A stretch of 64,000 nucleotides of DNA from Dysosmobacter welbionis (GTDB taxonomy: Bacteria; Bacillota; Clostridia; Oscillospirales; Oscillospiraceae): contig NZ_CP034413.3 in NCBI RefSeq assembly GCF_005121165.3, positions 434,001 to 498,000 of the forward strand. Direction: 5' to 3'. How positions within the stretch are numbered: the stretch's first letter is position 1; each line of letters opens with the position of its first letter. Shown piece after piece: positions 8,654 to 16,636 of this stretch. Position numbers and translations under genes: made by a program. The notes under the pieces were generated by a model, which saw only the letters and a list, made by a program, of their open reading frames with translations, was not told where the DNA came from and did no database searches.

Positions 8654-8782
8654 TTACGCCCGGACCGATCTGGCCCTTCTGCTCCGCTTCAACCGGGGCA
8701 GAAGAATGGCGGCCGCCGTCAGGGGCAGGGTCACGCCAACGATGGTGAGCACAGTCTTTCTCGTTACATGGAACTTCTTCAT
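8654..8782 (-). CDS. small basic membrane protein
   Basis: 42 residues from ATG 8782. GGAGG 9 bp upstream is embedded in the last codons of the prepilin peptidase gene (stop at 8788). One hydrophobic helix (TVLTIVGVTLPLTAAAILL) is flanked by basic residues, with a strongly basic tail (RLKRSRRARSVRA). No family recognised. Its coupling inside the pilus operon argues that it is real; it may be a minor subunit or membrane anchor of the apparatus. Confidence 0.55.
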   Translation of the reverse strand: MKKFHVTRKTVLTIVGVTLPLTAAAILLPRLKRSRRARSVRA

Positions 8783-8787
8783 AGCAG

Positions 8788-9207
8788 TCAACCTCCAAAA
8801 CAGTATAGTGCGGCAAAGCCGATGGATAAAAATGGTCCCAGCGGTAGCGCCGCCCGTGTCATTGCGGGTAGCGGATGATGAATGAATTTTTGAAATAACA
8901 TAGCGGTGCAGAAATACAGCACCGCCAGCAGCAGACCCAGCGCCATCCCCCAGATCCCCCGCCAAAAGCCCAGCACAAAGCCGGCCGCAGCAGTGAGTTT
9001 GATGTCGCCGCCGCCCATGCACTCCGGCCGGATCAGGGCGGCAATCAGCAGGGGCAGAGCCGCCAGCACTCCAAAAAACTGGGCGGGGCTGAAGGAGATC
9101 AGCCCCGCCGCGGCGGTCAAAAGACAGAGGAAATCCGGGATAGTACGCTTGCGGCAGTCCACCGCAGAGGCAGCGGCCAGTGCCGTGAGAAACAGGAACG
9201 CCTGCAC
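8788..9207 (-). CDS. A24-family prepilin peptidase (TadV/CpaA-like)
   Basis: 139 residues, polytopic. Both catalytic aspartate motifs are visible: D in AVDCRKRTIPDFL near the N-terminus and GGGDIK in the middle (GxGD). It is short, as TadV/CpaA enzymes are: it lacks the N-terminal methyltransferase domain of PilD. It should cleave the leader of the pilin-like protein at 9214 and the TadE-like proteins at 1634 and 2176. Lies 6 bp from the pilin gene. Confidence 0.85.
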   Translation of the reverse strand: MQAFLFLTALAAASAVDCRKRTIPDFLCLLTAAAGLISFSPAQFFGVLAALPLLIAALIRPECMGGGDIKLTAAAGFVLGFWRGIWGMALGLLLAVLYFCTAMLFQKFIHHPLPAMTRAALPLGPFLSIGFAALYCFGG

Positions 9208-9213
9208 CGGGTA

Positions 9214-9477
9214 TCAGCCCTTGTAGTCAAACATTTCCTCTACGCGCTCGGTCACGGTGGGCAGGACGGTGTCCCCGAACAGAGTGTAGAGGCCAGCCAG
9301 GAGCAGGGCGCCCAGCACCACGGCAATCAGGATCTTGATGGCGGTGTCGATGTAGCCCTCGCCGCGAGTGTTGCAGAGAGGGGCGGACAGGTGGGCACGG
9401 GCGCAGGTCATGGCGCAGTGGGCCTTGCAGGTCATCGTCTTTACGGTGTTGGACATCTTGTTGAACATCTTCTTCAT
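9214..9477 (-). CDS. DUF6133-type Flp-like pilin
   Basis: 87 residues. A 38-residue leader, unusually rich in Cys (four: TCKAHCAMTCA...PLC), ends in RGEGYID, followed by one hydrophobic helix (about 47-67) and a short acidic tail. Small size, a helix after a Gly-containing site and adjacency to a prepilin peptidase make it the best candidate for the major Flp-type pilin. The same RGEGYID motif is in the DUF4320 protein. A preceding GGAACTC-like ribosome site is weak. The long Cys-rich leader is odd for Flp pilins. Confidence 0.7.
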   Translation of the reverse strand: MKKMFNKMSNTVKTMTCKAHCAMTCARAHLSAPLCNTRGEGYIDTAIKILIAVVLGALLLAGLYTLFGDTVLPTVTERVEEMFDYKG

Positions 9478-9529
9478 AGAGAGTTCCTCCTCAAAATTTT
9501 AGATTGTTGATTGTTGTGTGGTCAGTGGG

Positions 9530-9925
9530 TCACATACCCATCTTCTGAGCCTGCTGTGCCGTGGGGTCCGGCGCGGACTGGGGAGAGCGGTTCATCCCCT
9601 GCGTCAGTGCCTGCTGGTAGGCGGTCACGACAGCCGATTCCAGTTCGGCGCGTGCCTCCCGTGTGTACGGAAAACAGATGTCCTTGATTTCACCCTTGCT
9701 GTTGATCTGGCCGGGCATGGATACAAACAGCCCATTGCTGCCCTCCATGAGCTTGACGCCCCGGACGGCAAAACAGCCGTTGATGTTCAGCGATGCGGTG
9801 GCCCGGCAGGGACCGTCAAACTGGATAGAGTGGATACGGACATCATACTGCATGGGAAGGACAGGAGTATCCTGCTGGGAAACCTCTCCCTGGGGGTTTT
9901 CACTTGTGGTCTGCGCTTTTGCCAT
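9530..9925 (-). CDS. SpoVG family protein
   Basis: 131 residues. The middle matches SpoVG: MQYDVRIHSI, ATASLNINGCFAVRGVKLMEG, NGLFVSMPG and KDICFPYTREARAELE. SpoVG proteins are small nucleic-acid-binding regulators; paralogs are common on Clostridia mobile elements, where their role is not established. N- and C-terminal extensions are Gln/Pro-rich and differ from housekeeping SpoVG. It lies just upstream of the pilin gene, so it might regulate the pilus operon or transfer functions. Confidence 0.8.
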   Translation of the reverse strand: MAKAQTTSENPQGEVSQQDTPVLPMQYDVRIHSIQFDGPCRATASLNINGCFAVRGVKLMEGSNGLFVSMPGQINSKGEIKDICFPYTREARAELESAVVTAYQQALTQGMNRSPQSAPDPTAQQAQKMGM

Positions 9926-9979
9926 GGTGGGTTCCTCCTTTTCTGAATATAAAAAATAAGTGGCTTTTCCGCTCTTGGG

Positions 9980-10531
9980 TCACAGGGTCATGGTCATGCC
10001 TGATTCCTGCTCCGGGGCTTTCAGTTGGACGGGGACGATAGCTGTGCGGTCCACATAGTAGAACTCGCTGCCGGAATCGTCGTAGAGTTCGACAAGGTCT
10101 GAGATGGCCAGCGGCTGTCCGTCGCTGCCCAGGGACCTGCGACAGAATGCCTCCCAGATCCCATCCAGACTGTTGGTGCTGACAGTGCCGTCAAACACTG
10201 CCTGGTAACGGGTAAGGTCAGGTCCGCCATATTCACCACTCATGCGGTCCAGCCCAATGAAGCGCATGGCGGCGGGAGCTGAGGGGCCGAGCTGCCAGAT
10301 ACGGCAGGATTTCAGGGCTGGCCCGTTGTCTGCTGCCTTCTGGTATCCACCGCTGGAGAGACGGTCATAGATGCCGTCCTCCCACCGGACAGCCAGCCCC
10401 TTCCTTGCCAGCCAGTCCTCCAACTCCTCACGGCGGAACATGGAGTCCGCCACCACTCCTTGTTCTGTCCTGTAGCCCACTGGATTCCCATAGTAGAGCA
10501 GACATCGATTTTTCATTTCCACACTTCGCAT
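9980..10531 (-). CDS. YodL-like domain protein
   Basis: 183 residues from ATG 10531, with AAAGGAG about 10 bp upstream; the longer open frame has no such site. The C-terminal half (about 95-175) has the YodL-like pattern: YQAVFDGTV, a short helix with GIWEAFCRR, then LAISDLVELYDDSGSEFYYVD. This domain is widespread in large and small accessory proteins of Clostridia conjugative elements, usually next to ArdA-like and DUF3849 proteins, as here. Biochemical role unknown. Two other in-frame or near starts are possible upstream. Confidence 0.65.
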   Translation of the reverse strand: MRSVEMKNRCLLYYGNPVGYRTEQGVVADSMFRREELEDWLARKGLAVRWEDGIYDRLSSGGYQKAADNGPALKSCRIWQLGPSAPAAMRFIGLDRMSGEYGGPDLTRYQAVFDGTVSTNSLDGIWEAFCRRSLGSDGQPLAISDLVELYDDSGSEFYYVDRTAIVPVQLKAPEQESGMTMTL

Positions 10532-10554
10532 GGCGGCATATCTCCTTTCTGCGG

Positions 10555-11286
10555 TTAAGTCATTTCCATCCCTCCCATGCCTGCGTTCTGCCCTTGAAAC
10601 TCCTCCAGCTTTTCTCTGGCCCAGCCGGGGAGGAATTCCTCTTTCAGAACGCCGGTGAAGTCTGTGCGGTTCCATCTGGTCTGCTCTCCATCGCCCAGGC
10701 AGGTACAGCGGATAGACCGACCGACAGCGTGGGGGCTGCATCCAAAGCCGTCATGGGCCAGCCAGAGCTGGTTCTGGGGCGTCCAGCAGGACTCCTTGAG
10801 GGTGTCTGGACTGAGCACCAACACCCGGCCCTCATAGTCCAGAGATTCATAGGAGTTGGGTTCGCAGTGCTCCGGCCCAAATAGTTCCAGCTTGCCGTAT
10901 GCCTCCCTCACTTGACTGATAAATGCGTCCAGATACGCCAGGGCGGTGTCCACTTCAAAATAACGGTTATGGGCATCATCGGGTGGGACATAGGCTTTCT
11001 TTTGCCATTCTTGGTTTTCCGCGCTGAGCTGCTCCTTGTAAGGCCCCAGCCTTTCTATCGTGTTGGCCAGGACGAAATTGGTCCGCTTGAAGCCCCACCG
11101 TTTCAGCACCATTTGGGATGCTTCCGGCTTTAATGCGCTGCGGCCGTCGCCATAGACGCGGATGACGGCTTCGATGTCCCGCGCACAGGATACATTGGCG
11201 TGGAAACTTGCATCCCAGAGCGCAGCTTCCCCAAGTCTGTGGGCCTCTGACTGTGAGCCGGGATAGAGGTAGATATCCTGTTCCAT
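10555..11286 (-). CDS. DUF3849 domain protein
   Basis: 243 residues. The N-terminal half fits DUF3849: LYPGSQSEAHRLGEAALW, then ANVSCARDIEAVI and FKRTNFVLANTIERLG. The C-terminal half fits the associated segment with GRVLVLSPDTLKE, FGCSPHAVGRSI, TRWNRTDFTGVL and LPGWAREKL. AAAGGAGG, overlapping the stop of the upstream gene, sets the start. The family is typical of Clostridia integrative elements and co-occurs with YodL-like proteins; function unknown. Confidence 0.7.
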   Translation of the reverse strand: MEQDIYLYPGSQSEAHRLGEAALWDASFHANVSCARDIEAVIRVYGDGRSALKPEASQMVLKRWGFKRTNFVLANTIERLGPYKEQLSAENQEWQKKAYVPPDDAHNRYFEVDTALAYLDAFISQVREAYGKLELFGPEHCEPNSYESLDYEGRVLVLSPDTLKESCWTPQNQLWLAHDGFGCSPHAVGRSIRCTCLGDGEQTRWNRTDFTGVLKEEFLPGWAREKLEEFQGQNAGMGGMEMT

Positions 11287-11296
11287 CTTGCCTCCT

Positions 11297-11716
11297 TTAC
11301 GGCAGGCGCCATTTGCCCGCTGGGGGGATCGTCAGCGGGCTGATGCCCAGCTCATTGAGCAGGCAGCAAAGCTCCACCGAAAGCTCCCGCAGTTCCTCCG
11401 TTGAGGGGACGATGATGAGCGCTCCATCCGCGGCCAGAACCGCGACTTCTTCTCCCACGGGGATAGATGCCTCGGATAACAGTGCGGCGGGCAGATTGAG
11501 TTCCATACCGCTGCTGGTGTATCCGGTACACTCAGCGTCGTCACAGGTTCTGGTCACCAGGAGTCTGTTTGCGTCACAGTCGCAGATGTACTGGTTCGCT
11601 GGGGTGGTGATGGGAACTTCTTCCCCCGGCTCATAGCCCATTCCGCGCATGAAAAATGCAGGCAGGGTCAGAGACCCGTCTACACCGACCCGAACCGTTG
11701 TATGGATCTTACTCAT
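11297..11716 (-). CDS. AbrB-like small regulator, paralog 1
   Basis: About 139 residues from the ATG giving MSKIHTTVRVGVDGSLTLP. Two beta-rich modules are visible, one N-terminal (HTTVRVGVDGSLTLPAFFM) and a second (GMELNLPAALLSEASIPVGEEVAVLA), each like the swapped-hairpin beta-barrel of AbrB/SpoVT DNA-binding domains. It overlaps the longer paralog at 11709 by 8 bp, so the two are probably a duplicated pair. It probably binds DNA and may autoregulate the accessory block. Confidence 0.55.
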   Translation of the reverse strand: MSKIHTTVRVGVDGSLTLPAFFMRGMGYEPGEEVPITTPANQYICDCDANRLLVTRTCDDAECTGYTSSGMELNLPAALLSEASIPVGEEVAVLAADGALIIVPSTEELRELSVELCCLLNELGISPLTIPPAGKWRLP

Positions 11717-12251
11717 CGCCGTGTTCCTCCTGCCCATTGCATGCGGTGCGTTCTCCGTAGATGAGATTCCCCACCATCAGCTGTTCCTCCAGCTCGCCCA
11801 GGCAGATTCCGGCTTCACCCAGCATCTCCAGCAGGTAGGGAGGCACATCCCGCAGGTCATGGTCATATCCGGCCTCGGCAATGGTGACGGTCTTTTCTTC
11901 GTCATCCACATAGACACAGAGCTTGGCCCCGGCAGGGATGCCGGCTTCTTCCCGCAGGTAGTCTGGCAGTTCCAGCATGCCGTCCTCCAGATCATCGAAT
12001 GGGCAGCCATCCTCGCAGTCATCACAGGTGCCACAGACTCTGGCCAGATGGACGGTGAGCTCCGTGGCCAGCCGGTGCAGGGCATCCATCGCCTGGATCA
12101 GTTCCATGGTGGTCATTTGCTTTTTCAGAACGACCACCGCGCTGTCCAGCGTGTGGATCTCGACCTTTTCTCCGCCCTCAAAGCCACTGATCTTGAACGC
12201 TCCGCCGGGAATCAAAAGAGTACCATTGTTTATCTGTTTGTTGAATTTCAT
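11709..12251 (-). CDS. AbrB-like regulator, paralog 2
   Basis: 180 residues. N-terminal module KFNKQINNGTLLIPGGAFKI and second module GMLELPDYLREEAGIPAGAKL resemble AbrB-type barrels. Between them is a helical stretch and a Cys cluster (CGTCDDCEDGC), a possible metal site that also appears, reduced, in paralog 1 (CDDAECTGY). A C-terminal helical region follows. The paired arrangement with the gene at 11297 suggests a duplicated regulatory module of the element. Confidence 0.55.
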   Translation of the reverse strand: MKFNKQINNGTLLIPGGAFKISGFEGGEKVEIHTLDSAVVVLKKQMTTMELIQAMDALHRLATELTVHLARVCGTCDDCEDGCPFDDLEDGMLELPDYLREEAGIPAGAKLCVYVDDEEKTVTIAEAGYDHDLRDVPPYLLEMLGEAGICLGELEEQLMVGNLIYGERTACNGQEEHGDE

Positions 12252-12264
12252 CTTCTTCTCCTTA

Positions 12265-12690
12265 TTACATTGAAATTGTAGAACGGGCTGGATTGGATGC
12301 TCCCGGCCATTCCTGTCCTTGTTGGGCAGCCAGCCCGTCCCGGAAGGCTGTCAGATCTTCTCCTGTCGGCGTATAGCGTCTTGCTTCAAGGGCGGCCATC
12401 AGCGCATAGGTCTGGCCAACCTCGGACAGCAGTGCCCGAAGATCGTCCGCAACCATATCCGTCCCCATCCGGCGGAGCTGCACGGTAAAGGTGATTCGGT
12501 AATGCGGCTGGCCGGGGATGCTGTCGATCCGCATATCCATTCCCAAGTTGGAATCGTGTTGCGGGCGGATATAGACCTGACCCACTACGCTGGGGCAGAC
12601 CTGAAGGCGGCCCTGACTCATTTCCTCAATCAGCTGAGCCGCCTGCTGGAGCTTTTCCAGTTCAGAGAGCTGTTCATCCAATTGCCTCAC
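12265..12690 (-). CDS. hypothetical protein downstream of Dam methylase
   Basis: About 141 residues from GTG 12690; TTG 12705 is an alternative start. An N-terminal helix (QLDEQLSELEKLQQAAQLIEEM) is followed by a beta-rich central part with alternating hydrophobics (HYRITFTVQLRRM) and a helical C-terminus. It overlaps the methylase gene stop by 17 bp, so translation is probably coupled. No family recognised; it may assist the methylase or simply share its operon. Confidence 0.5.
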   Translation of the reverse strand: MRQLDEQLSELEKLQQAAQLIEEMSQGRLQVCPSVVGQVYIRPQHDSNLGMDMRIDSIPGQPHYRITFTVQLRRMGTDMVADDLRALLSEVGQTYALMAALEARRYTPTGEDLTAFRDGLAAQQGQEWPGASNPARSTISM

Positions 12691-13510
12691 CCCCGTTCCA
12701 GTCAAACAGCGTCATTTGAGAGGGAACCGCCCGGCTCCGCTCCCGCAGGTCATAGTTGGCGATAAGCAGTTCCGGGAACTGAGCCCCATTGTCGTACCTC
12801 TGCTTGATGTTGTTGATACGGGTGGTTTCCATGAGGTAGATGCCTGGCCTGTCGTACAGCCCGCGGACAAAGGCGTCGTCGTTGTAGGAGAGCAGGAATT
12901 TGCCCTCGATCCGCATCAGGGCGTCCCGCAGGCGGATGTGGTCGGCTTCGGTGAAACCGTCTTCACCAATGTTCTGGTAATACCCCTCGGTGGCATGGTA
13001 GGGCGGGTCGAGATAGAAAAAGCTCACTGGCCGGTCATATTGATGGAGCAGTTTTTCAAAGTCCTTGTTCTCAATAACCACCTTGGCAAGCCTCCGGTGG
13101 GCCTGCTCGATGAGCGAAAAGTTGCTACGCATATCGTGGGGCTGGCTGCCAAAACTGGTCAGCCCGGAGGCGTAGCTGTAGCGGATGAGCTGATAGAACC
13201 ATGCCGCCCGTTGGACATCGCTGGCGGGGCTGTCCCGCGCCAAGGCGGAGCGGATGCGGTCAAAGTCCTCCCGTGCGTTGAGTACATACCGCAGAGCCTC
13301 CATCAGTTCCTCCGGTTTGTCCCGCACACAGCGGTACAGGTTGACCAACAGGCCGTTGAAGTCATTGTAGACCTCAAAGTCGTTGCCGGGAGGCTTGTGG
13401 AACAGTACCCAGCCCCCGCCGCCGAACACCTCAATGTACCGCTCATAGTAGAGGGGGAACAGCCGGACGATCAACTCCCGCAGGGCCTTCTTGCCTCCAA
13501 TCCAGGACAT
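12674..13510 (-). CDS. Dam-type DNA adenine-N6 methyltransferase
   Basis: 278 residues. D12-class features are clear: N-terminal WIGGKKALRELIVRLFP, the AdoMet-binding FGGGGWVLF (motif I), and the catalytic DPPY in FFYLDPPYHATEGYY near residue 167. It would methylate adenine N6 using AdoMet. No restriction endonuclease is adjacent, so it is a solitary methylase, which suits self-protection of the element on entry into restricting hosts, together with the ArdA-like genes upstream. Target sequence cannot be told from sequence alone. Confidence 0.85.
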   Translation of the reverse strand: MSWIGGKKALRELIVRLFPLYYERYIEVFGGGGWVLFHKPPGNDFEVYNDFNGLLVNLYRCVRDKPEELMEALRYVLNAREDFDRIRSALARDSPASDVQRAAWFYQLIRYSYASGLTSFGSQPHDMRSNFSLIEQAHRRLAKVVIENKDFEKLLHQYDRPVSFFYLDPPYHATEGYYQNIGEDGFTEADHIRLRDALMRIEGKFLLSYNDDAFVRGLYDRPGIYLMETTRINNIKQRYDNGAQFPELLIANYDLRERSRAVPSQMTLFDWNGGEAIG

Positions 13511-13518
13511 GAAACTGT

Positions 13519-13851
13519 TCAGGGCGTATCACCCCCATCCAGCGGCAGGCGGGTCTGTGCGGTATCCTCTCGCTCCAGAGTCCGATCCAGTCCCCGGATG
13601 GCGGCCGCGATTCCGCTGATCCGCCTGGTCAGATGGGCGATGGTGGCCCGCACCTCCTGGTCCGTGGCGGCATAGAAGTATCCACTCCCGTTGCTGGCGA
13701 TGGGGACGCCATCCCGCCGCAGGGCATTGACCATGTGTCGAACCTGAATCCCTTTGATGCCGAAGGTCAGTTCCAACTCCCGGCTGGTGGCGGCGTTGAG
13801 AGCTCCCATGTGGTACTGCTCCAGATATTCCGCCAGCCGTTCTTTCTCCAT
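13519..13851 (-). CDS. small HTH-like hypothetical protein
   Basis: 110 residues. The first about 60 residues fit a winged helix: RLAEYLEQYHMG, LTFGIKGIQVRHMVNALRRDGVPI, then a beta-like NGSGYFYAATD. The C-terminal helix (IAHLTRRISGIAAAIRGLDRTLERE) may oligomerise. Similar small proteins occur in phages and mobile elements of Clostridia; DNA binding is inferred. It sits 8 bp upstream of the methylase and may control or accompany it. Confidence 0.55.
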   Translation of the reverse strand: MEKERLAEYLEQYHMGALNAATSRELELTFGIKGIQVRHMVNALRRDGVPIASNGSGYFYAATDQEVRATIAHLTRRISGIAAAIRGLDRTLEREDTAQTRLPLDGGDTP

Positions 13852-13890
13852 GAATGCCTCCTTTCCGGGCCTGTTTTCCGAAAAAGGGCA

Positions 13891-13931
13891 TAAAAAGAAG
13901 GGGCCGTTTTCCCCTTTCGGAAAACGGCCCC
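13891..13931 (-). terminator. intrinsic terminator after ArdA-like gene 1
   Basis: A 13-bp perfect GC-rich stem (GGGGCCGTTTTCC / GGAAAACGGCCCC, 13900-13931) with a 6-nt loop, followed on the minus strand by TTCTTTTTA. It separates the ArdA-like operon (14026 onward) from the HTH/Dam gene pair. Confidence 0.8.
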
Positions 13932-14025
13932 TGTGTCATATTCTATATCCTGTTTTTACTTCATCGAATCACCCCCAGCTCCCGCAGCGGACAGATGCGG
14001 TTTTTGTGACTTGGCAATAGATCGG

Positions 14026-15063
14026 CTATATTGACAGAGCGGGACTGTGGTGCTCAGGCTGGCTATACTCATACCGGCGCTCTCCACCGTTCCAGGCTAC
14101 ATAGCCGTGGTCGGTGGTCGAGAGGCCATATTGACCCATATTGGCCTCTGCGTAGGCAGCCCCGTCAAAGGCGTCTGTTATCAGTCTGCTGGGCGGGATC
14201 ACGCCGTTTCGGACCGCAAGTTCCCGCCCGTATGCGGCCAAGTCCATGCCGCGGGGGAAGAACTCATAGTGCTGGAGATTCTGGGCGAGATCCAGAGCCA
14301 AATCCAGCCGGTGGCAGTCCTCCAGCTCCAGCACCGCCTGCCATTTGTCCAACCAGTGGGGTGCCCCCTGACCCTGTTCCGCCCAAACATAACCGAAGTC
14401 AATGGCATGGCGAACCAGTTCGCTGGCTGAGTCGTACTGGTCGAGAATACCCGTCAGCTGGGGCAGGCAGCAGTCCACCTCCAGCGCGATGCACTCGCTG
14501 AGGCTCTCTGCCTGTAGCGAGTCCAGCCCCAGCAGGAGTTCGTCCGGATGGTTTGAGTCGATATACTCGCCGGAATCCGGGAAGCCAACCCAAATCCCCT
14601 CCATATTGCTCCGGCTGGCCAGTTTAACTCGTATGGCATAGTCACCGGCGACCGGCTGGAGGGTGGGATCTTCCTCTACGAAGGGATCTGCCAGTTTGAT
14701 GTTCCGCACATAGTGACCGTTACAAAAGGCTCCATTCTGCGACTGGTGGTAGGCGGCCCCCAAATGCTCCGCATTCAGGAATGGACGGGCGGCATCCGAG
14801 GAACACTCTATGCTCTCCATGACAAATTTTCCAAGCGCGGCCTCGTCTCCCGCGCCATAGAAGAGGTCGTAACAGTCCAGTTGGGACGCAATCCGCATCA
14901 CATGGCCGATCTCTTGGGGCTTCTCCAACTCCATCGCCCCTTGGAACAGGATCTTTTCTTTCTCTGTCATATTGGAAAAGCGCCGCTCCAGCCAGTCATG
15001 CTCCGATTTTGTAACATAGAAGCCGTCCAGCTTGTCAAAGAGGGCGGCGTTTTGATCTGACAT
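14026..15063 (-). CDS. ArdA-like antirestriction protein 1 (two-repeat)
   Basis: 345 residues. Two ArdA-like repeats are visible. The first has LERRFSNMTEKEKILFQGAM, ASQLDCYDLFYG and LGKFVMESIECS. The second has LDKWQAVLELEDCHRLDL, NLQHYEFFPRGM and YGRELAVRNG, ending STTDHGYVAWNGG. ArdA proteins are DNA-mimic inhibitors of type I restriction enzymes made by incoming mobile DNA; the resemblance is from pattern, not search. It lacks the usual N-terminal beta module of the other three copies. Terminator follows. Confidence 0.6.
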   Translation of the reverse strand: MSDQNAALFDKLDGFYVTKSEHDWLERRFSNMTEKEKILFQGAMELEKPQEIGHVMRIASQLDCYDLFYGAGDEAALGKFVMESIECSSDAARPFLNAEHLGAAYHQSQNGAFCNGHYVRNIKLADPFVEEDPTLQPVAGDYAIRVKLASRSNMEGIWVGFPDSGEYIDSNHPDELLLGLDSLQAESLSECIALEVDCCLPQLTGILDQYDSASELVRHAIDFGYVWAEQGQGAPHWLDKWQAVLELEDCHRLDLALDLAQNLQHYEFFPRGMDLAAYGRELAVRNGVIPPSRLITDAFDGAAYAEANMGQYGLSTTDHGYVAWNGGERRYEYSQPEHHSPALSI

Positions 15064-15066
15064 CGC

Positions 15067-16293
15067 TCACATCATCTCCAGTCCTTGTCCTATTTCCTGT
15101 TCCGGCTGAAATACCGGGAGAGGCTGGCCGTCCTTTCTGCGGATCAGACCATACTCTGTGATAACCCCCAGCCGGTCATCCAGCATCTTCTGGCCGATCT
15201 GGGCCGCCTGCGGGGTCTGGAACAGCTCCTCTGGTAAAGCAGAATACTTCTCACGGAACATCATCTCCGCATAGCCCCAGGTCTGCGCTACCTCGGGACG
15301 GAGTTCGTACTGGTCAATCTCGCCCATCAACCGTGTGGCGTCCTGCAGACTGGGGTGGTCAACCACGGATAAAAGCGCCTTATACTTGACCATATCCGAT
15401 TCGGGCCACTCCCGTTCTATTTGAGCCAACCGCTTGGCAAATTCGTCGGCCTGTTCAATGCCATCCTCATCGTCGATAGCGTTGTTGATAGCATCTCGCA
15501 GGAAGGGGATCAGGCAATCCACACAGCGGAATGCACATTCATCCACTGAGGCGGCATCTACTTTTTCCACCGCTCTCCATATACCGGCATCCGCTGCGGG
15601 AAGATTCAGCACTGCGGTTTTGTCGTTATCATAGCTTGGGTCATTGAAAAATCCCTTACGCACCTCCAGCATCACCGGAGCATCGGAGCGATGGAAGCAA
15701 GCCGTTTCATTGGACTGGCACACATAGATGTCCTTGATTTCTCCACCCAGTTCCGCATAGCCGAAGTCGGTGAACACGCCGCCATGATCCTCCTGATGCT
15801 GTTCTCCCAACAGTTCCAGCAGTCTTTCTTGAAAGCCGCTGCCCTCCTCTGTGGTGTCAAGCAGAGCCATAGCCTCATTTGAGAGCATTTCATTTGCGTA
15901 TAAAAACGCCCCCAGTTCTTCATGATTGGAAACTCGGGGCGCAAAACAGCAGATATCGGTATTGTAGGTCAGGTTAATCAATTGGTTCAGCGGAATGGGA
16001 GCGACGCGGTGATTCTGCTTGATTTTCAAAAGAGCATCCATCCCTTTTTTCTGCTCCTCTGTCAGTGAGGCCAATCGCTGGGCAAACAGGTTTAGGTCGT
16101 ATAGATTAGCATTCCACCCAATCATGGCATGCGTGAGGCCATTGTAATGGATGCAGGTTAGCTCATTTTTGCAGAAGCTACCGTCTTTGATTCTCGCCTT
16201 TTGGAGTGCGTCGCTGAACTCCGCAAAGGATGCTGGCATTTTCATTACCGTGGCCGTCTCATAAGATTTAGGTCCACTGTTGCTGATCTCCAC
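15067..16293 (-). CDS. ArdA-like antirestriction protein 2
   Basis: 408 residues. The first repeat has LFAQRLASLTEEQKKGMDAL, LINLTYNTDICCFAP and NHEELGAFLY, then GGVFTDFGYAELGG. The second has FAKRLAQIEREWPESDMVKY, LMGEIDQYELRP and the closing VITEYGLIRRKDGQP. INLTYNxD followed by a short acidic helix is typical of ArdA-like proteins. It is acidic overall, consistent with DNA mimicry. Only 3 bp upstream of copy 1, so the two are co-transcribed. Confidence 0.65.
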   Translation of the reverse strand: MEISNSGPKSYETATVMKMPASFAEFSDALQKARIKDGSFCKNELTCIHYNGLTHAMIGWNANLYDLNLFAQRLASLTEEQKKGMDALLKIKQNHRVAPIPLNQLINLTYNTDICCFAPRVSNHEELGAFLYANEMLSNEAMALLDTTEEGSGFQERLLELLGEQHQEDHGGVFTDFGYAELGGEIKDIYVCQSNETACFHRSDAPVMLEVRKGFFNDPSYDNDKTAVLNLPAADAGIWRAVEKVDAASVDECAFRCVDCLIPFLRDAINNAIDDEDGIEQADEFAKRLAQIEREWPESDMVKYKALLSVVDHPSLQDATRLMGEIDQYELRPEVAQTWGYAEMMFREKYSALPEELFQTPQAAQIGQKMLDDRLGVITEYGLIRRKDGQPLPVFQPEQEIGQGLEMM

Positions 16294-16306
16294 CTCGAAA
16301 ATTGTC

Positions 16307-16621
16307 TTATCTAAGAGTAATCCCTCCCTGTGTAGACTCTTGCTCAGGAGCCTCGGGCGGTTCCATGTCTGAGTGAACTTCGTTTACGGTTTCCAATATG
16401 GATTCCAAGTCTCTTTTCCGAGAAATATTCGCAAAATCCACGGAGCGGCAGTATACTTCGCCATCCTTTCCCACAGAGCACTGTGTCTGCTCTTTGCCTC
16501 GCATCTTTTTCGATTTCACTGCCAGGCATCCGTCATCGGCAATTCGTGAGGAGAAGCCCTTTTCCTTTAACCGCTCCGACAATACCGAAAAAAACTGCCG
16601 CGTTCTCCCATCAAGATCCAT
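16307..16621 (-). CDS. hypothetical protein
   Basis: 104 residues. N-terminal helix (RTRQFFSVLSERLKEKGFSS), then two short strands (CLAVKSKKM, EVYCRSVDF), then an acidic, Glu/Pro-rich tail. The N-terminus resembles that of the 219-residue protein at 23182 (helix with SRRLREGG), so both may share a small domain. It lies between ArdA-like copy 2 and the 332-residue gene with gaps of 13-15 bp. No known family recognised. Confidence 0.5.
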   Translation of the reverse strand: MDLDGRTRQFFSVLSERLKEKGFSSRIADDGCLAVKSKKMRGKEQTQCSVGKDGEVYCRSVDFANISRKRDLESILETVNEVHSDMEPPEAPEQESTQGGITLR

Positions 16622-16636
16622 TTTATACGCCTCTTT

